A stretch of 64,000 bases of DNA, from NCBI RefSeq assembly GCF_024171925.1, contig NZ_JAMTCO010000009.1, positions 418,065 to 482,064 of the forward strand, written 5' to 3'. The position numbers were made by a program, and so were the translations under genes. The notes below the pieces were generated by a model. It was not told the origin of the DNA. It saw only the letters and a program-made list of their open reading frames with translations, and ran no database searches. The DNA comes from Actinokineospora diospyrosa (GTDB lineage Bacteria; Actinomycetota; Actinomycetes; Mycobacteriales; Pseudonocardiaceae). Shown piece by piece: positions 9,270 through 18,006 of this stretch. The first letter of the stretch is position 1; each line of letters begins with the position of its first letter.

Positions 9270-10073
9270 GTGCGCACCGCGAGTCAGGTCAGGAATCATC
9301 CGGTCATCCAGACGACCGGCCGGGTCGGCATGGTCTTCTACGGCGGTGTGCACGTCCTCATCGCCTGGCTGGCGCTACAAGTCGTGATCGGGCAGACCGG
9401 TGAGCAGGCCGACTCCAAGGGCGCCATCGCCGAGATCGCCGAGACCGGGGCGGGCCCGGTGCTGCTGTGGGCGCTGACCATCGGCCTGTTCCTGTTCGCG
9501 CTGTGGCAGTTCGCCGAGGGGGTCGCCGGGCACACCCACGAGTCGCGACCGCGCAAGCGGCTGGCGAAGCGGATCGGTTCGGGCGCGCGGGGGATCACCG
9601 CGGTGGGCATCGGGCTCGGCGCGCTGGACTTCGCCCGCGGCGCGGGCAGCACGAACTCCACCGGCAAGCAGCAGGAGCTCACGGCCGAGGTGCTGGCGAT
9701 GCCGTTCGGGCAGGTCCTGGTCGGCGCGGTCGCGCTGGCGGTCCTGGTGCTCGCGGCGGTCCTCGTGCGCAAGGGCGTCACGCGGTCCTTCGAGCACGAC
9801 CTCGACCTGTCGGAGCTGCCCACCGGCTCACGCGGGTTCGTCCAGCACATCGGCCGCGCGGGCTACATCGGCAAGGGGCTGGCTTACGGCGTGATCGGCG
9901 TCCTGGTCGGTCTCGCCGCGGTGCACGCGGACCCGGAGCGCTCGGGCGGCATGGACAAGGCCCTGCACACGGTGGCCGCCCAGCCGTACGGGGTGGTGCT
10001 GCTCGCCGCGATCGCGCTCGGCTTGGGCGCGTTCGGCGTGTACTGCTTCGCCGCCGCCAAGGCGCACCGCTAG
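9270..10073 (+). CDS. DUF1206 membrane protein
   Basis: A 267-residue integral membrane protein. GTG 9270 is chosen because GGGAGGT lies 11 bases upstream. It has six membrane helices arranged as three pairs, each pair preceded by a similar motif (GRVGMVFYGGVHVLIAWLAL, then IGSGARGITAVGIGL, then IGRAGYIGKGLAYGVIGVL). This is the internal triplication that defines DUF1206, a family common in Actinobacteria and cyanobacteria. Its function is unknown. It stands alone, convergent with the oxygenase gene on the other side. Confidence 0.9.
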   Translation: MRTASQVRNHPVIQTTGRVGMVFYGGVHVLIAWLALQVVIGQTGEQADSKGAIAEIAETGAGPVLLWALTIGLFLFALWQFAEGVAGHTHESRPRKRLAKRIGSGARGITAVGIGLGALDFARGAGSTNSTGKQQELTAEVLAMPFGQVLVGAVALAVLVLAAVLVRKGVTRSFEHDLDLSELPTGSRGFVQHIGRAGYIGKGLAYGVIGVLVGLAAVHADPERSGGMDKALHTVAAQPYGVVLLAAIALGLGAFGVYCFAAAKAHR

Positions 10074-10202
10074 GCGGCCAGGTGATGAGCTGACGTTGCC
10101 GCTACTGCCGGGCGGCGCGGGCTGCGCGACACGATCGGTGGCTGGCTCGACCTGCCGACCGAGGCAGCGGATCGACCCCACGCCAGGCCCACCGGGCAGT
10201 GC

Positions 10203-11057
10203 CTAGGCGCTGAGGGCCCACCTGATCGACCCGACCAGGCAGCGGCCCGCGCCGCGCACCAGCGGTCCGTCCAGCCCGGGCACGTGCGGCACGCGCAACT
10301 GCGACCGCGCCCACGGCGGCAACGTCGCCAGCGCGTTGGCGGCGAGAACGGCGTACGGGACCCGCACTGGCAAGGGGATCGGCGGGGTGAGCAGCAAGAA
10401 CCGGGCGGCGTCGCGGGCCTGCGGGGTCGAGCGCAACTCGGGCCGGAAGGACGCCAGCCGCTCGGCGAGCTCGGCTTGGTCGCGCGGCGGGTCGACGACA
10501 CCGAGGGCGGCGGCCACCCGTGCCGTGTCGGCGACGTAGCCGTCGTACCCGGCCCGGTCGAGCGGGTGTTGGCCGTAGTGCTGGTGGGCGCGCAGGAAGC
10601 TGTCGACCTCGGCGACGTGCACCCAGGCCAGCAGGTGCGGATCCGCGGCGTGGTAGGGCTCGCCGCGGTCGGTGGCGCCGCGCACCGCCTCGTGGATCCC
10701 GCGCACCCGGTCCACGGCGGCCTGGGCGTCGGTCGCGGTGCCGAACGTGGTCGTGGCCAGGAACGTGCTGGTCCGCTGCAACCGGCCCCACGGGTCGCCG
10801 CGGTAACCGGAGTGCGCCGCCACCGCGGCCATCGCCAACGGGTGCAGCGACTGCAGCAGCAGCGCCCGCAGCCCGCCGACGAACATCGACGCGTCGCCGT
10901 GCACCACCCGGATCGGCCGGTCGGGGCCGAACCAGCGGGCGCCCGGGGTGTCGTGGATGCGCGCGCGCTTCGCCGGGCCGTCGGGTCCGGCCACCCTGGC
11001 GAACAGCCGTGCGCCTGCCACCCGCCGCAGCGGGCCGAACACGGGATCGAGACCCAT
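10203..11057 (-). CDS. MpaB/DUF2236-type oxygenase
   Basis: A 284-residue protein starting at ATG 11057; GGAGGTGG just upstream supports this or the adjacent GTG. The sequence RVVHGDASMFVGGLRALLLQSLHPLAMAAV, the RGDPWGRLQRTSTFLATTTFG block and HLLAWVHVAEVDSFLRAHQ match the heme-binding oxygenase family that includes mycotoxin MpaB and is related to latex-clearing protein. The His residues in LLAWVH and LQSLHPLAM are the candidates for heme coordination. It is a soluble, probably cytoplasmic enzyme, and the substrate cannot be inferred. The promoter region is shared divergently with the next gene. Confidence 0.85.
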   Translation of the reverse strand: MGLDPVFGPLRRVAGARLFARVAGPDGPAKRARIHDTPGARWFGPDRPIRVVHGDASMFVGGLRALLLQSLHPLAMAAVAAHSGYRGDPWGRLQRTSTFLATTTFGTATDAQAAVDRVRGIHEAVRGATDRGEPYHAADPHLLAWVHVAEVDSFLRAHQHYGQHPLDRAGYDGYVADTARVAAALGVVDPPRDQAELAERLASFRPELRSTPQARDAARFLLLTPPIPLPVRVPYAVLAANALATLPPWARSQLRVPHVPGLDGPLVRGAGRCLVGSIRWALSA

Positions 11058-11138
11058 CACGGCCACCTCCGACCGCCAGCCTATGCGCCAGACGGGTATC
11101 CGGCGCAACGGTGCGATCCGCGGGCACGACTAACAGGT

Positions 11139-11606
11139 GTGGCTGACGAACTCGCACGCTCAACCGCCCCGATCACCGTTGCGTTCTCCCACCTCGCCAA
11201 GGACATCGTTGCCGAGGTCGCGCCGGACCAGAGCGACTACTTGGCGGCGGTGACCGAGGCCGTGGAAGCCGGGGACCGCCGCGCACGTTTGCTGGGCGGC
11301 GCCGTTGGTTCGGGCGTCGAACCAACCGTGCTGGCCGAGCTCATCTACCCGCTGCTGACCGGCACGGTCGCCCAAGTCCTTGGTGCTGCTGGGTTCGCTG
11401 CGTTGCAGCGCCGGAAGTGGTGGCGCCGCAAGAACAAACGCGGCGTGCGCCCGAGCGCGACGATCAGCATCACCGCTGCTCAGGTCGCCCCGATGCGCGA
11501 AGCCTGTCTGGCTCACGGCCAAGTGCTCGGGTTGTCCTCGGCGGAGGCAACGTTGCTGGCAGACGCGTTGGAGCGGGCATTGTTGCGATCCCTGGACGAC
11601 CAGTGA
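11139..11606 (+). CDS. Small conserved protein of unknown function, coupled to M48 protease gene
   Basis: A 155-residue protein from GTG 11139 (VADELARSTAPITVAF). No signal peptide is present. A moderately hydrophobic middle (LAELIYPLLTGTVAQVLGAAGFAAL) is followed by a very basic stretch (RRKWWRRKNKRG) and a C-terminal helical region (SITAAQVAPMREACLAHGQVLGL) that resembles regulatory alpha-helical domains. Its stop overlaps the start of the protease gene (GTGA), so the two are translationally coupled and probably work together, for example as a cytoplasmic regulator of the membrane protease. No family was recognised. Confidence 0.7.
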   Translation: MADELARSTAPITVAFSHLAKDIVAEVAPDQSDYLAAVTEAVEAGDRRARLLGGAVGSGVEPTVLAELIYPLLTGTVAQVLGAAGFAALQRRKWWRRKNKRGVRPSATISITAAQVAPMREACLAHGQVLGLSSAEATLLADALERALLRSLDDQ

Positions 11607-14287
11607 ACACCGTGCCCCGGGCCGGGCTGTGGTGGGTCTACCTGTTGGTGTTCCTCGCCTTGGCGATCAACGGTGCCGGTGCCGCGCAGGCGTTGTTCAT
11701 GACCAACGACCTCGGTGACACGCGGACCGTGTTGGCTTGCAGTGCGGCACACGGTATCTCGATGGCCGAACCATTGATTGTCAACCCCGTCCGGGATGGG
11801 GCCGCCTATGACGACTGCAGCCGCGACTACAACGTCGAACTCGGAACCACGATGGTGTTGGGCGCCGTGGCCCTGCCCGCCGCGGCGTTGCTGCTGATGG
11901 TGCTCGGCGGCCTCGCCGTTCGGCGGCGCTCGCGGCGAGGGCCGAACTCCTTCGAACTCGAGGCGCGCTTCGATGCTTTGTGCGTGAGCCAAGGACTTGT
12001 CGGACGTCGGCGACCGCGGTTGGTGCTGGCGGCTCGCGCGTCGGGGATTCGCCAGGCGTTCACGACCGGCCTCCCCGGCGCCCGCCCCTGGGTCGTGGTG
12101 CCCGAGGCATACGCGCACGTCGACCCAAACGAGTTCGAGATCGTCGCCAGCCACGAACTCGGCCACGTCCACGCCAACGATGTCCTGTGGGCCTCGGCGG
12201 TCTGGTGGACGGGCTGGCTTCCCCTACCCGTTCTGCTGTTCTCGGTTCTCGCCCTCTTCGAAGATCCTGACGCCGTGTGGAGCTTCTACGGCGAGCACTT
12301 GGTCGTGTCGGTGGTGACCGCAGTGGCCGTCTTGGCGTTGCGGGCGGCACTGTTGCGTCGCCGCGAGTTGGCCGCCGACCGGTACGCGGGGGAGGTGCTC
12401 GGCGACCCGCGAGCCGTGCGCGCCGTCTTGGTTGGCACCACCCGGAAGCGGCCGCTGTTCGCCGTGCACCCATCGGTTGCCGAACGCTCGACCTCAGGTG
12501 GACAACGGTGGGAGGGCGGCTTAATCGTCAGCGCTGTCGCGGGCGTGGTGGCCATGTTGTTCTACCAGGTCTGCCACTTCGTGATCAGGGCGTTCGCGGG
12601 GGCGACCGCGGACGCCTTGGTGATCACGGATCTGCCGTTGGCGCTCGGGTGCGTCCTGTGGGCCGCGGTGCTGATCCCCGCGTGGACCCGACGGGCCCGG
12701 GCGAGCGAGGCGGGCTGGATCGGGCCGCTGGCGGGTGCGGTGGTCGGTGTGGTGGGCGGGTTCGAGATCCAGGTCCCCGGTGCGGCCCCGTCGTTGCCCG
12801 TCGTGCTCGCCGAGGCCGTCGTCGAGTTCATCGTGTTGTTGGGATTGGTCGCGTTGACGGCCGCGGTCTTGGCGCGAGCGGTGGCGATCCGGTTGGCGGG
12901 CGCGACTGGTGCCGCGGCCCGGGTCGGTGCCACGCTCGCGGTCGCCTTCGTCCTGAGCAGTGGCATCGCCCTGGTCACTGGCGTGCTGTCGGCCACGGTG
13001 CTGTTCGACACGACGGCCATGGTGCGGCGGCTCGTGGTCGGCGAAGGTGCCGGTTCCAAGTGGATGGTCGCGGGTCTGGTTCTGATCGTCGGTCTCGCCC
13101 TGGTGTGGCGGCGCGCGGGTGGGATCTGGATCGCGGTGGCGGGCGCGCTCAGCGGTGGTGTCGCCGCGGCGCTGTTGTGGCTGCTGCGGTTCGAGCCGGA
13201 CCAGTCCGAGGCCACCGATGTCGTGCTGGCCTACCAAGCGTGGTGGATCTGTGCCCTCGCGGGTTGGGTGGTCGTGGTCTTCGTCCTGCTCACCCACCGC
13301 GGCGAGCCCTGGGTGTCCGCGCTCCTGCTTGGCCTAGCCGCCGCCGTGGTCGCGGGGCTGCTCTGGTTCGTGATCGTCCGGCTCTCCGGCAGCGGCCACG
13401 GCTGGTCGGCCTTCACGGCGTCCCTCAGCCTGCCGTCGTGGCTCTTGCTGGTCGCGGTGTTCGCGACGGTACCCGTACTCGTGCTCGCGGCCCGCCATTC
13501 CCTCAACCCGTCCCCGCTCGCTTGGTCCGCCGCGACGCTCGCGGTCACCTCGTTGCTCGCCATCCTCATGACCACCGATTCGTTGTCCACCATCACCCTC
13601 GCCCGAAGCGACGGCGACTACTCCTTCACCACCAAGTACGACCCCCCACCGCCACCCGCCGCCAACCCCAACGCCACCCGCCCCCTGACCCCAACCGACG
13701 TCACCGCCGCCATCTCCGCGGCCGCCGCCACCCTGCCAGCCGGGACGGTCGAGGTGCCAACGCCCCCAAGAAGCGCAGGCCCGGCCACGATCCCGTCGAC
13801 CTGCCAGGAAACGATCCAACGCAACAACGCGGCCGAGGCCGCCACACCCCACAACGCCGACCAAACCCGAACCTTCACCGTCCCCATCGAAGGCATCCCA
13901 GACGGCGTCGAAGTCCAGATCCACCTCACGTCCTACAAAACCGACCCCCACGTCCTCACCAACGTCGACGAAGCCATCCACGTCTGCGACCGCTACGCCT
14001 TCCCCACCCCCACCTTCGACAACGGCGTCATCCGGGCCCGGATGATGGCCCGAACCCCACCCCCATCCCCGCACCCAACCCGCGTCCTCGCCAACCTCGC
14101 CTACGGCACCAAGAACTCCATCCGCCGCCACGCCATCGGCCAAACCCACTTCACCACCCCCGGCAACAACGTCATCGAGATCAGCATCCTCTGGGCCTAC
14201 CTCGCCCTCCCACCCCCACCCACCGTCCTAGCCACAGTCGACCGAATCCCCAACGACCTCACAACCCACCTCCTCGCCAGCTTGTGA
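11603..14287 (+). CDS. Large polytopic M48-like metalloprotease
   Basis: An 894-residue membrane protein. GTG 11603 overlaps the preceding stop, so translation is coupled. An N-terminal helix and a second helix flank a short external loop with Cys residues. The protease domain (about residues 110-290) has the zinc motif HELGH in VASHELGHVHANDV and a downstream ELAADRYAGEVL that fits the third zinc ligand Glu of M48. About ten or more further membrane helices occupy residues 300-660. The C-terminal 230 residues are extracytoplasmic, Pro/Thr-rich and end without an anchor. This tail is coded with almost exclusively C-ending codons, unlike the front. M48 enzymes handle membrane protein quality or prenyl substrates; the role here is unknown. 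Confidence 0.85.
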   Translation: MNTVPRAGLWWVYLLVFLALAINGAGAAQALFMTNDLGDTRTVLACSAAHGISMAEPLIVNPVRDGAAYDDCSRDYNVELGTTMVLGAVALPAAALLLMVLGGLAVRRRSRRGPNSFELEARFDALCVSQGLVGRRRPRLVLAARASGIRQAFTTGLPGARPWVVVPEAYAHVDPNEFEIVASHELGHVHANDVLWASAVWWTGWLPLPVLLFSVLALFEDPDAVWSFYGEHLVVSVVTAVAVLALRAALLRRRELAADRYAGEVLGDPRAVRAVLVGTTRKRPLFAVHPSVAERSTSGGQRWEGGLIVSAVAGVVAMLFYQVCHFVIRAFAGATADALVITDLPLALGCVLWAAVLIPAWTRRARASEAGWIGPLAGAVVGVVGGFEIQVPGAAPSLPVVLAEAVVEFIVLLGLVALTAAVLARAVAIRLAGATGAAARVGATLAVAFVLSSGIALVTGVLSATVLFDTTAMVRRLVVGEGAGSKWMVAGLVLIVGLALVWRRAGGIWIAVAGALSGGVAAALLWLLRFEPDQSEATDVVLAYQAWWICALAGWVVVVFVLLTHRGEPWVSALLLGLAAAVVAGLLWFVIVRLSGSGHGWSAFTASLSLPSWLLLVAVFATVPVLVLAARHSLNPSPLAWSAATLAVTSLLAILMTTDSLSTITLARSDGDYSFTTKYDPPPPPAANPNATRPLTPTDVTAAISAAAATLPAGTVEVPTPPRSAGPATIPSTCQETIQRNNAAEAATPHNADQTRTFTVPIEGIPDGVEVQIHLTSYKTDPHVLTNVDEAIHVCDRYAFPTPTFDNGVIRARMMARTPPPSPHPTRVLANLAYGTKNSIRRHAIGQTHFTTPGNNVIEISILWAYLALPPPPTVLATVDRIPNDLTTHLLASL

Positions 14288-14349
14288 ACCTTGGTCGGAG
14301 CGGAAGTGCCCGTTTCGCTGGATGGATTGGCCCGACTCCTGAATCACCG

Positions 14350-14362
14350 GTCCTGACAGGAC
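14350..14362. repeat. Palindrome GTCCTGACAGGAC, copy 1
   Basis: A 6-base inverted repeat with a one-base centre (GTCCTG-A-CAGGAC). An identical copy lies 55 bases downstream. It sits in the convergent gap behind the M48 gene, so it could be a binding site or part of a termination region. Confidence 0.6.
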
Positions 14363-14404
14363 GGTGGCAGGTCGGCAAACCTCCAAGTCCCTCCACCAGA
14401 GACG

Positions 14405-14417
14405 GTCCTGACAGGAC
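14405..14417. repeat. Palindrome GTCCTGACAGGAC, copy 2
   Basis: Exact second copy of the palindrome at 14350. Both are preceded by a CGG triplet (CCGG or ACGG). The pair spacing of 55 bases is about five helical turns. Confidence 0.6.
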
Positions 14418-14442
14418 GCTTGAAGGGGCCGTGAAACACAAA

Positions 14443-14471
14443 AGTCCCCTCCCTGGAGCTGGGAGGGGACT
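14443..14471 (-). terminator. Intrinsic terminator of the metzincin gene
   Basis: A perfect 11-bp stem (AGTCCCCTCCC / GGGAGGGGACT) with a 7-base loop. Read on the minus strand it is followed by TTTTGTGTTTC, so it terminates the leftward metzincin gene 10 bases after its stop. It may also stop rightward transcription. Confidence 0.9.
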
Positions 14472-14481
14472 AGCTGTGGCC

Positions 14482-15255
14482 TTACTTGGTGGCGAGGGCC
14501 TTGAGGCCGGCGTAGTCGCCTGCGCCGAGGAGGCGGCGGGAGGTGTCGCAGGGGGAGCTGGCGGGGGTCATGGTCTGGGTGGCGTTGTTGGTCTGGTCGA
14601 CGTGGCCGAGGCCGGCGGTGTGCAGGCGCTCGTGGGTGAGGGTGGTTTCGAGGTCGTACTGCTGGCCGGTGCAGTTGGCGGGCTTGGTGGTGAACCAGGT
14701 GTAGGCGACGTTGTCGATGAGGGTGTCGGAGGCGATGACGACGCCCTTGGCGTTGTAGTAGGTGCAGGTGTAGGCGAGGACCTTGGTGGGGAGGGTGCCC
14801 CAGCCGGTCACCGACTTGTTGTCGTTACCGGTGCACGTCGCGGTGGCCGAGACCTGCGGCTTGAGGGTCGTGGTGCCGCCGTAGGTGTAGGTGGAGGTGG
14901 TGAGGTTGGCGAGGCCGCAGCGGTTGGTGCCCTTGGCGACGGTGTTGGTGGAGGCGGTGATGGCGCCCAGTGCGGTGGAGGCGATGTTGGCGGGGACGCC
15001 GGCACCGTTGTACAGCCAGTTCAGCGTGCCGACCTTCCAGGTCTTGAGGGCGTAAGTGGTGTCGGTGCACTCGGTGGCGGCCGAAGCGGCGGTGATGGCG
15101 GCGGTGACGGCGTCACCCTCGTCGTAGGTGAAGGCCTCGGCGACGACGTAGACCTGGTCGTCGGCGGTGGCCTGGGAGGTGACCGGCTGGCCGGCCAGGA
15201 TGACGGTAGCGGCGGCCAGGGTGGTGGCGGCGAGAGTGGTGATCGAGCGGCGCAT
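14482..15255 (-). CDS. Secreted metzincin-type zinc metalloprotease
   Basis: A 257-residue exported protein. ATG 15255 is chosen for the GGGAG site upstream and the signal peptide directly after it (MRRSITTLAATTLAAATVILAGQPVTSQA). The C-terminal part has HERLHTAGLGH, the full HExxHxxGxxH zinc signature of metzincins, followed by TMTPAS, a plausible Met-turn. Six Cys residues in the mature part suggest disulfides. The arrangement fits a matrixin-like snapalysin-type secreted protease, but the N-terminal region has no recognisable domain. It has its own terminator and is monocistronic. Substrate unknown. Confidence 0.85.
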   Translation of the reverse strand: MRRSITTLAATTLAAATVILAGQPVTSQATADDQVYVVAEAFTYDEGDAVTAAITAASAATECTDTTYALKTWKVGTLNWLYNGAGVPANIASTALGAITASTNTVAKGTNRCGLANLTTSTYTYGGTTTLKPQVSATATCTGNDNKSVTGWGTLPTKVLAYTCTYYNAKGVVIASDTLIDNVAYTWFTTKPANCTGQQYDLETTLTHERLHTAGLGHVDQTNNATQTMTPASSPCDTSRRLLGAGDYAGLKALATK

Positions 15256-15540
15256 CCGGTGCTCCCTGGTCGGTCTTGGCTGGTTGACACAAGATTCGAG
15301 CCCGGCGGGAGCGGGTCGGGTGCGGCAACGGGTGCGACTCGGGTGCACGGCTTACCCGGCACCGCGCGCTGCCGAAACTACGCGGCTCCACCGATCCGAC
15401 GTCCCCCACACAGGCGGCCACCAGCCGCCGACCACGGCCCACCGTGACGACCGGCACCACACAGGTGAGCAACCCGGCCAAAGCCCCGCCAAAGCCAGGA
15501 CAAACGAGACCGCCAGGTACCGGCGGGCCGCACCCGAGCC

Positions 15541-16536
15541 CTACCGCGTGGCGAGCGCCGCCAGCACCAGCGGCCCACCAGCCAGAACGAGCAGCAGCAC
15601 CAGGTTGGTCTTGCGGTAGAACACCAGCAGGGCCACGAACTCCCGCAGGAACGCGCTGGGCACGAAATAGGACGCCGTCCGGGCCCCGACCACCGTCAAC
15701 CGCAACCGCAGGCGCCGAGACAGCACCGCGGTCCGGAACACGTGGTAGTTGTTCGTCACCACCACCGTCTTGCCCGTGTGCCCCTGCTCGGTCAGCAGCG
15801 CGGTGCTGTAGAGGAGGTTCTGCTCCGTCGTCGTGGCCTGGTCCTCCAGCACGACCCGGTCCGACGGCACGCCCCGCTCGAGCAGGTACCCGCTCATCGC
15901 CTCCGCCTCGGACACCAGCTCGTCCGCACCCCGCCCACCGGAGACGACGACCACCGCGTCCGCGCCGTGCTCCCGGCACTGCACCGCGCGGTCCAGCCGG
16001 GCCCGCAGCAGCGGCGGCACCTTGTCCCCGCGCAGGCCCGCGCCCAGCACGATGATCGCGTCGGCCTCGACCCGCTTGCCCAGCGTGCTGTAGATCGCCG
16101 AGTACGCGACCAGCGCCAGGAACAGGAACGCGAGGTACCCGGCGACCAGCGACACCGAGGTCGCCGCCGCCACCAACCAGGGCGACCCGCCGAGGGCCAG
16201 CGCGAGGACGGTCACCCCGACCACGCCCAGCGCGCCGACCCCGGCCAGCAGCGACAACAGGTTCGCCAGGCGGTGGCCTTCCCGGCGCCACATCACCACC
16301 CCGTTGGCGATGAGCGCCAGGGGCAGCACCAGGACGACCAGCAACCCGACCACGACGGCGACCCAGACCAGGACGTCGCGCAGCGACCGGACGTCGGCGA
16401 GCACGAGCAGCAGCCACAGCGCGCCGAACACCGCGGCGATCCCCAGCCACACCGCGTTCCCCAGCCGTCGCGGCTCGCGGTACACCCGGTAGCCGAACAC
16501 CAGCAGGGCCACAAGCGCCAGAACTCCGAAGACCAT
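15541..16536 (-). CDS. YdcF-family (DUF218) membrane protein
   Basis: A 331-residue protein from ATG 16536 (GGAGGAT upstream). Four or five N-terminal membrane helices span residues 1-140. A DUF218 domain follows: ADAIIVLGAGLRGDKVPPLLRARLDRA, VVVSGGRG, SEAEAMSGYL, ATTTEQNLLYS and VVVTNNYHVFRTAVLSRR. A final membrane helix is near the C-terminus. Family members include SanA and ElyC, linked to cell-envelope integrity and lipid-carrier metabolism, and the longer polytopic form is common in Actinobacteria and Firmicutes. It is divergent from the hypothetical gene at 16610. Confidence 0.88.
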   Translation of the reverse strand: MVFGVLALVALLVFGYRVYREPRRLGNAVWLGIAAVFGALWLLLVLADVRSLRDVLVWVAVVVGLLVVLVLPLALIANGVVMWRREGHRLANLLSLLAGVGALGVVGVTVLALALGGSPWLVAAATSVSLVAGYLAFLFLALVAYSAIYSTLGKRVEADAIIVLGAGLRGDKVPPLLRARLDRAVQCREHGADAVVVVSGGRGADELVSEAEAMSGYLLERGVPSDRVVLEDQATTTEQNLLYSTALLTEQGHTGKTVVVTNNYHVFRTAVLSRRLRLRLTVVGARTASYFVPSAFLREFVALLVFYRKTNLVLLLVLAGGPLVLAALATR

Positions 16537-16609
16537 GATCCTCCGTGGCCGCCCGTACCCCTTGCTGCGGCGGGGCCACGGGTCGCGCCGGTGCGGTAGC
16601 GTCGGGGGC

Positions 16610-17371
16610 ATGACCGTAGCACTGCGCGAGTTCCCGATCCTGCGCGGTGTGTGCCGCGCCATCGCCGACTCCGGCGGCGAGCTGGCCGATCTGTCCGATG
16701 TGGAGCTTTTCGAGGCCGTCGTCGCCGCGGCCGAGTGGGTCGGTGACCCGATCCCGGTCGACGAGCGGTTGGCCCCGCTGGCCGCCGCGGTGGGCGAGCG
16801 GTTGCGCGCGGGCTGGTTCGCCGAGGTCACACCGGGGCGGGAGCAGGCGCGCTTCAGCGCGGTGGCCGAGCCGATCGACATCGCGCTGACCAGGCCCCCG
16901 CTGGACAGCACCGCGGTCATCGACGACAAGCCCAGGGGAGCGTGGTGGACCTCGTCGCGGCTGCCGGACGGGACCAGCGCGTGGTCCCGCGCGGAGACCG
17001 TGCTGGGCACCCCCGAGAGCCGGGCGGCGGGTGACGACGCCACCCGGCAGGAGCGGTGGTGGACGGTCGACACCGCCTCGGCGCGGATCCACCGCATCGA
17101 GTCCACTTCGGACTACCTGGAGCTGCTCGAACGCCACCCGTTGGCAGGCAGCGCGGTCCCCAGGGTGGACTGGGTCGCCGCCGCCACCGAGTTCGACGCG
17201 GTGCACCTGTCCGCCGCCGGGCTCGTGCACACCCAATCGGTCCCCGTCGAGACCAGCCGGGGCACGACCGCCCTGCGCGGCTGGAACTGCGAGTCGACCG
17301 CGTGGCTGCGCGCACCCCGCGCCGAACGCGCGCCAATGGCGCCCGCGTCATCGCGAGCGCCACTGGCCTGA
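16610..17371 (+). CDS. Conserved hypothetical protein
   Basis: A 253-residue soluble protein starting at ATG 16610 with a weak site (GTCGGGGGC) upstream; an upstream codon at 16535 would overlap the divergent gene and is less likely. The sequence is acidic, with EWVGDPIPVDERLAPLAAAVGERL, ARFSAVAEPIDIALTRPPLDSTAVIDDKPRG and many Trp residues. There is no signal peptide, helix-turn-helix or recognised motif. Codon use is typical of the genome. Nothing nearby suggests a role. Confidence 0.7.
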   Translation: MTVALREFPILRGVCRAIADSGGELADLSDVELFEAVVAAAEWVGDPIPVDERLAPLAAAVGERLRAGWFAEVTPGREQARFSAVAEPIDIALTRPPLDSTAVIDDKPRGAWWTSSRLPDGTSAWSRAETVLGTPESRAAGDDATRQERWWTVDTASARIHRIESTSDYLELLERHPLAGSAVPRVDWVAAATEFDAVHLSAAGLVHTQSVPVETSRGTTALRGWNCESTAWLRAPRAERAPMAPASSRAPLA

Positions 17372-17377
17372 TCGACC

Positions 17378-17809
17378 TCAGCAGCCGACCACGTTCACGT
17401 CCGGGCCGTTGGTGTGCACGTTCACCGGCAGCCACGGCACCTGCGTCGCGCTGCCGTAAGCCTCCCCGTGCATGACCCATCCGTTGTGGCACTCGCCCCA
17501 GGCGGCGTTGGACTTGATCTGGTTCTTGCCCGAGTTCGACACGTCGCCGCTGTCACCGACCAACTGGTACTGCTGGTACCCGGTGCGCAGCCACAGCTTC
17601 ACCCGGATGGTCATGCCGGTGACCTGCTGGTCGCACTTGAGCACGCCGTGCACGTTCGTCGCGCCGGGCACGGTGTGCGACCCGTGTGGGTAGTCGACGC
17701 TGACCGAGCAGTTCGGCGCCGCGGTGGTCGTGGCGCTCGCCGCGGTCACCGGGACCAACACCCCCACAGCCGCCACCGCCGCGGCCACCAGCACACTCGC
17801 TTTCCTCAC
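17378..17809 (-). CDS. Small secreted protein of unknown function
   Basis: A 143-residue exported protein from GTG 17809, with GGAGGAA 6 bases upstream. A signal peptide (RKASVLVAAAVAAVGVLVPVTAASA) is followed by a beta-rich mature domain with four Cys (NCSVSVDYPHGS, LKCDQQ, WGECHNG and a final VVGC), likely two disulfides. Aromatic and polar content is high, as in small secreted proteins of actinomycetes. It sits at the left border of the lanthipeptide cluster and faces away from it, so it probably does not belong to it. Confidence 0.8.
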   Translation of the reverse strand: MRKASVLVAAAVAAVGVLVPVTAASATTTAAPNCSVSVDYPHGSHTVPGATNVHGVLKCDQQVTGMTIRVKLWLRTGYQQYQLVGDSGDVSNSGKNQIKSNAAWGECHNGWVMHGEAYGSATQVPWLPVNVHTNGPDVNVVGC

Positions 17810-17944
17810 AGGGAGTTCCTCCTCGTCGTGTGGTTACCGGTCCAGTAGACGGCCGCCGCGCCGCCCGTGGGCCGCTGGCCAGGCGATCTGGCAGAGGTCC
17901 TGGTGAACCTGGCAGTCCTGCCGGGTCGGATCCCTTGCGGCCGT

Positions 17945-17969
17945 GAACCTCTCCGGCCGATCCGGCTAC
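17945..17969 (+). promoter_or_regulatory. ECF-sigma promoter of the immunity ABC pair
   Basis: GAACC (17945-17949), 15 bases, GCTAC (17965-17969), in the context GTGAACC...GCTACACA. From memory this is the motif described for MibX/PspX-dependent promoters. It lies 37 bases before the ATG of the permease gene, and 7 bases before an in-frame GTG at 17977 that would give a leaderless start. Confidence 0.82.
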
Positions 17970-18006
17970 ACACCCGGTGACCGCACAGACTTCGGCAGGA
18001 GCGACC

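Noticed and set aside
17904..17925. A further GAACC upstream of the E-type permease
   Set aside because: No GCTAC at 15 bases; only the match at 17945 fits.
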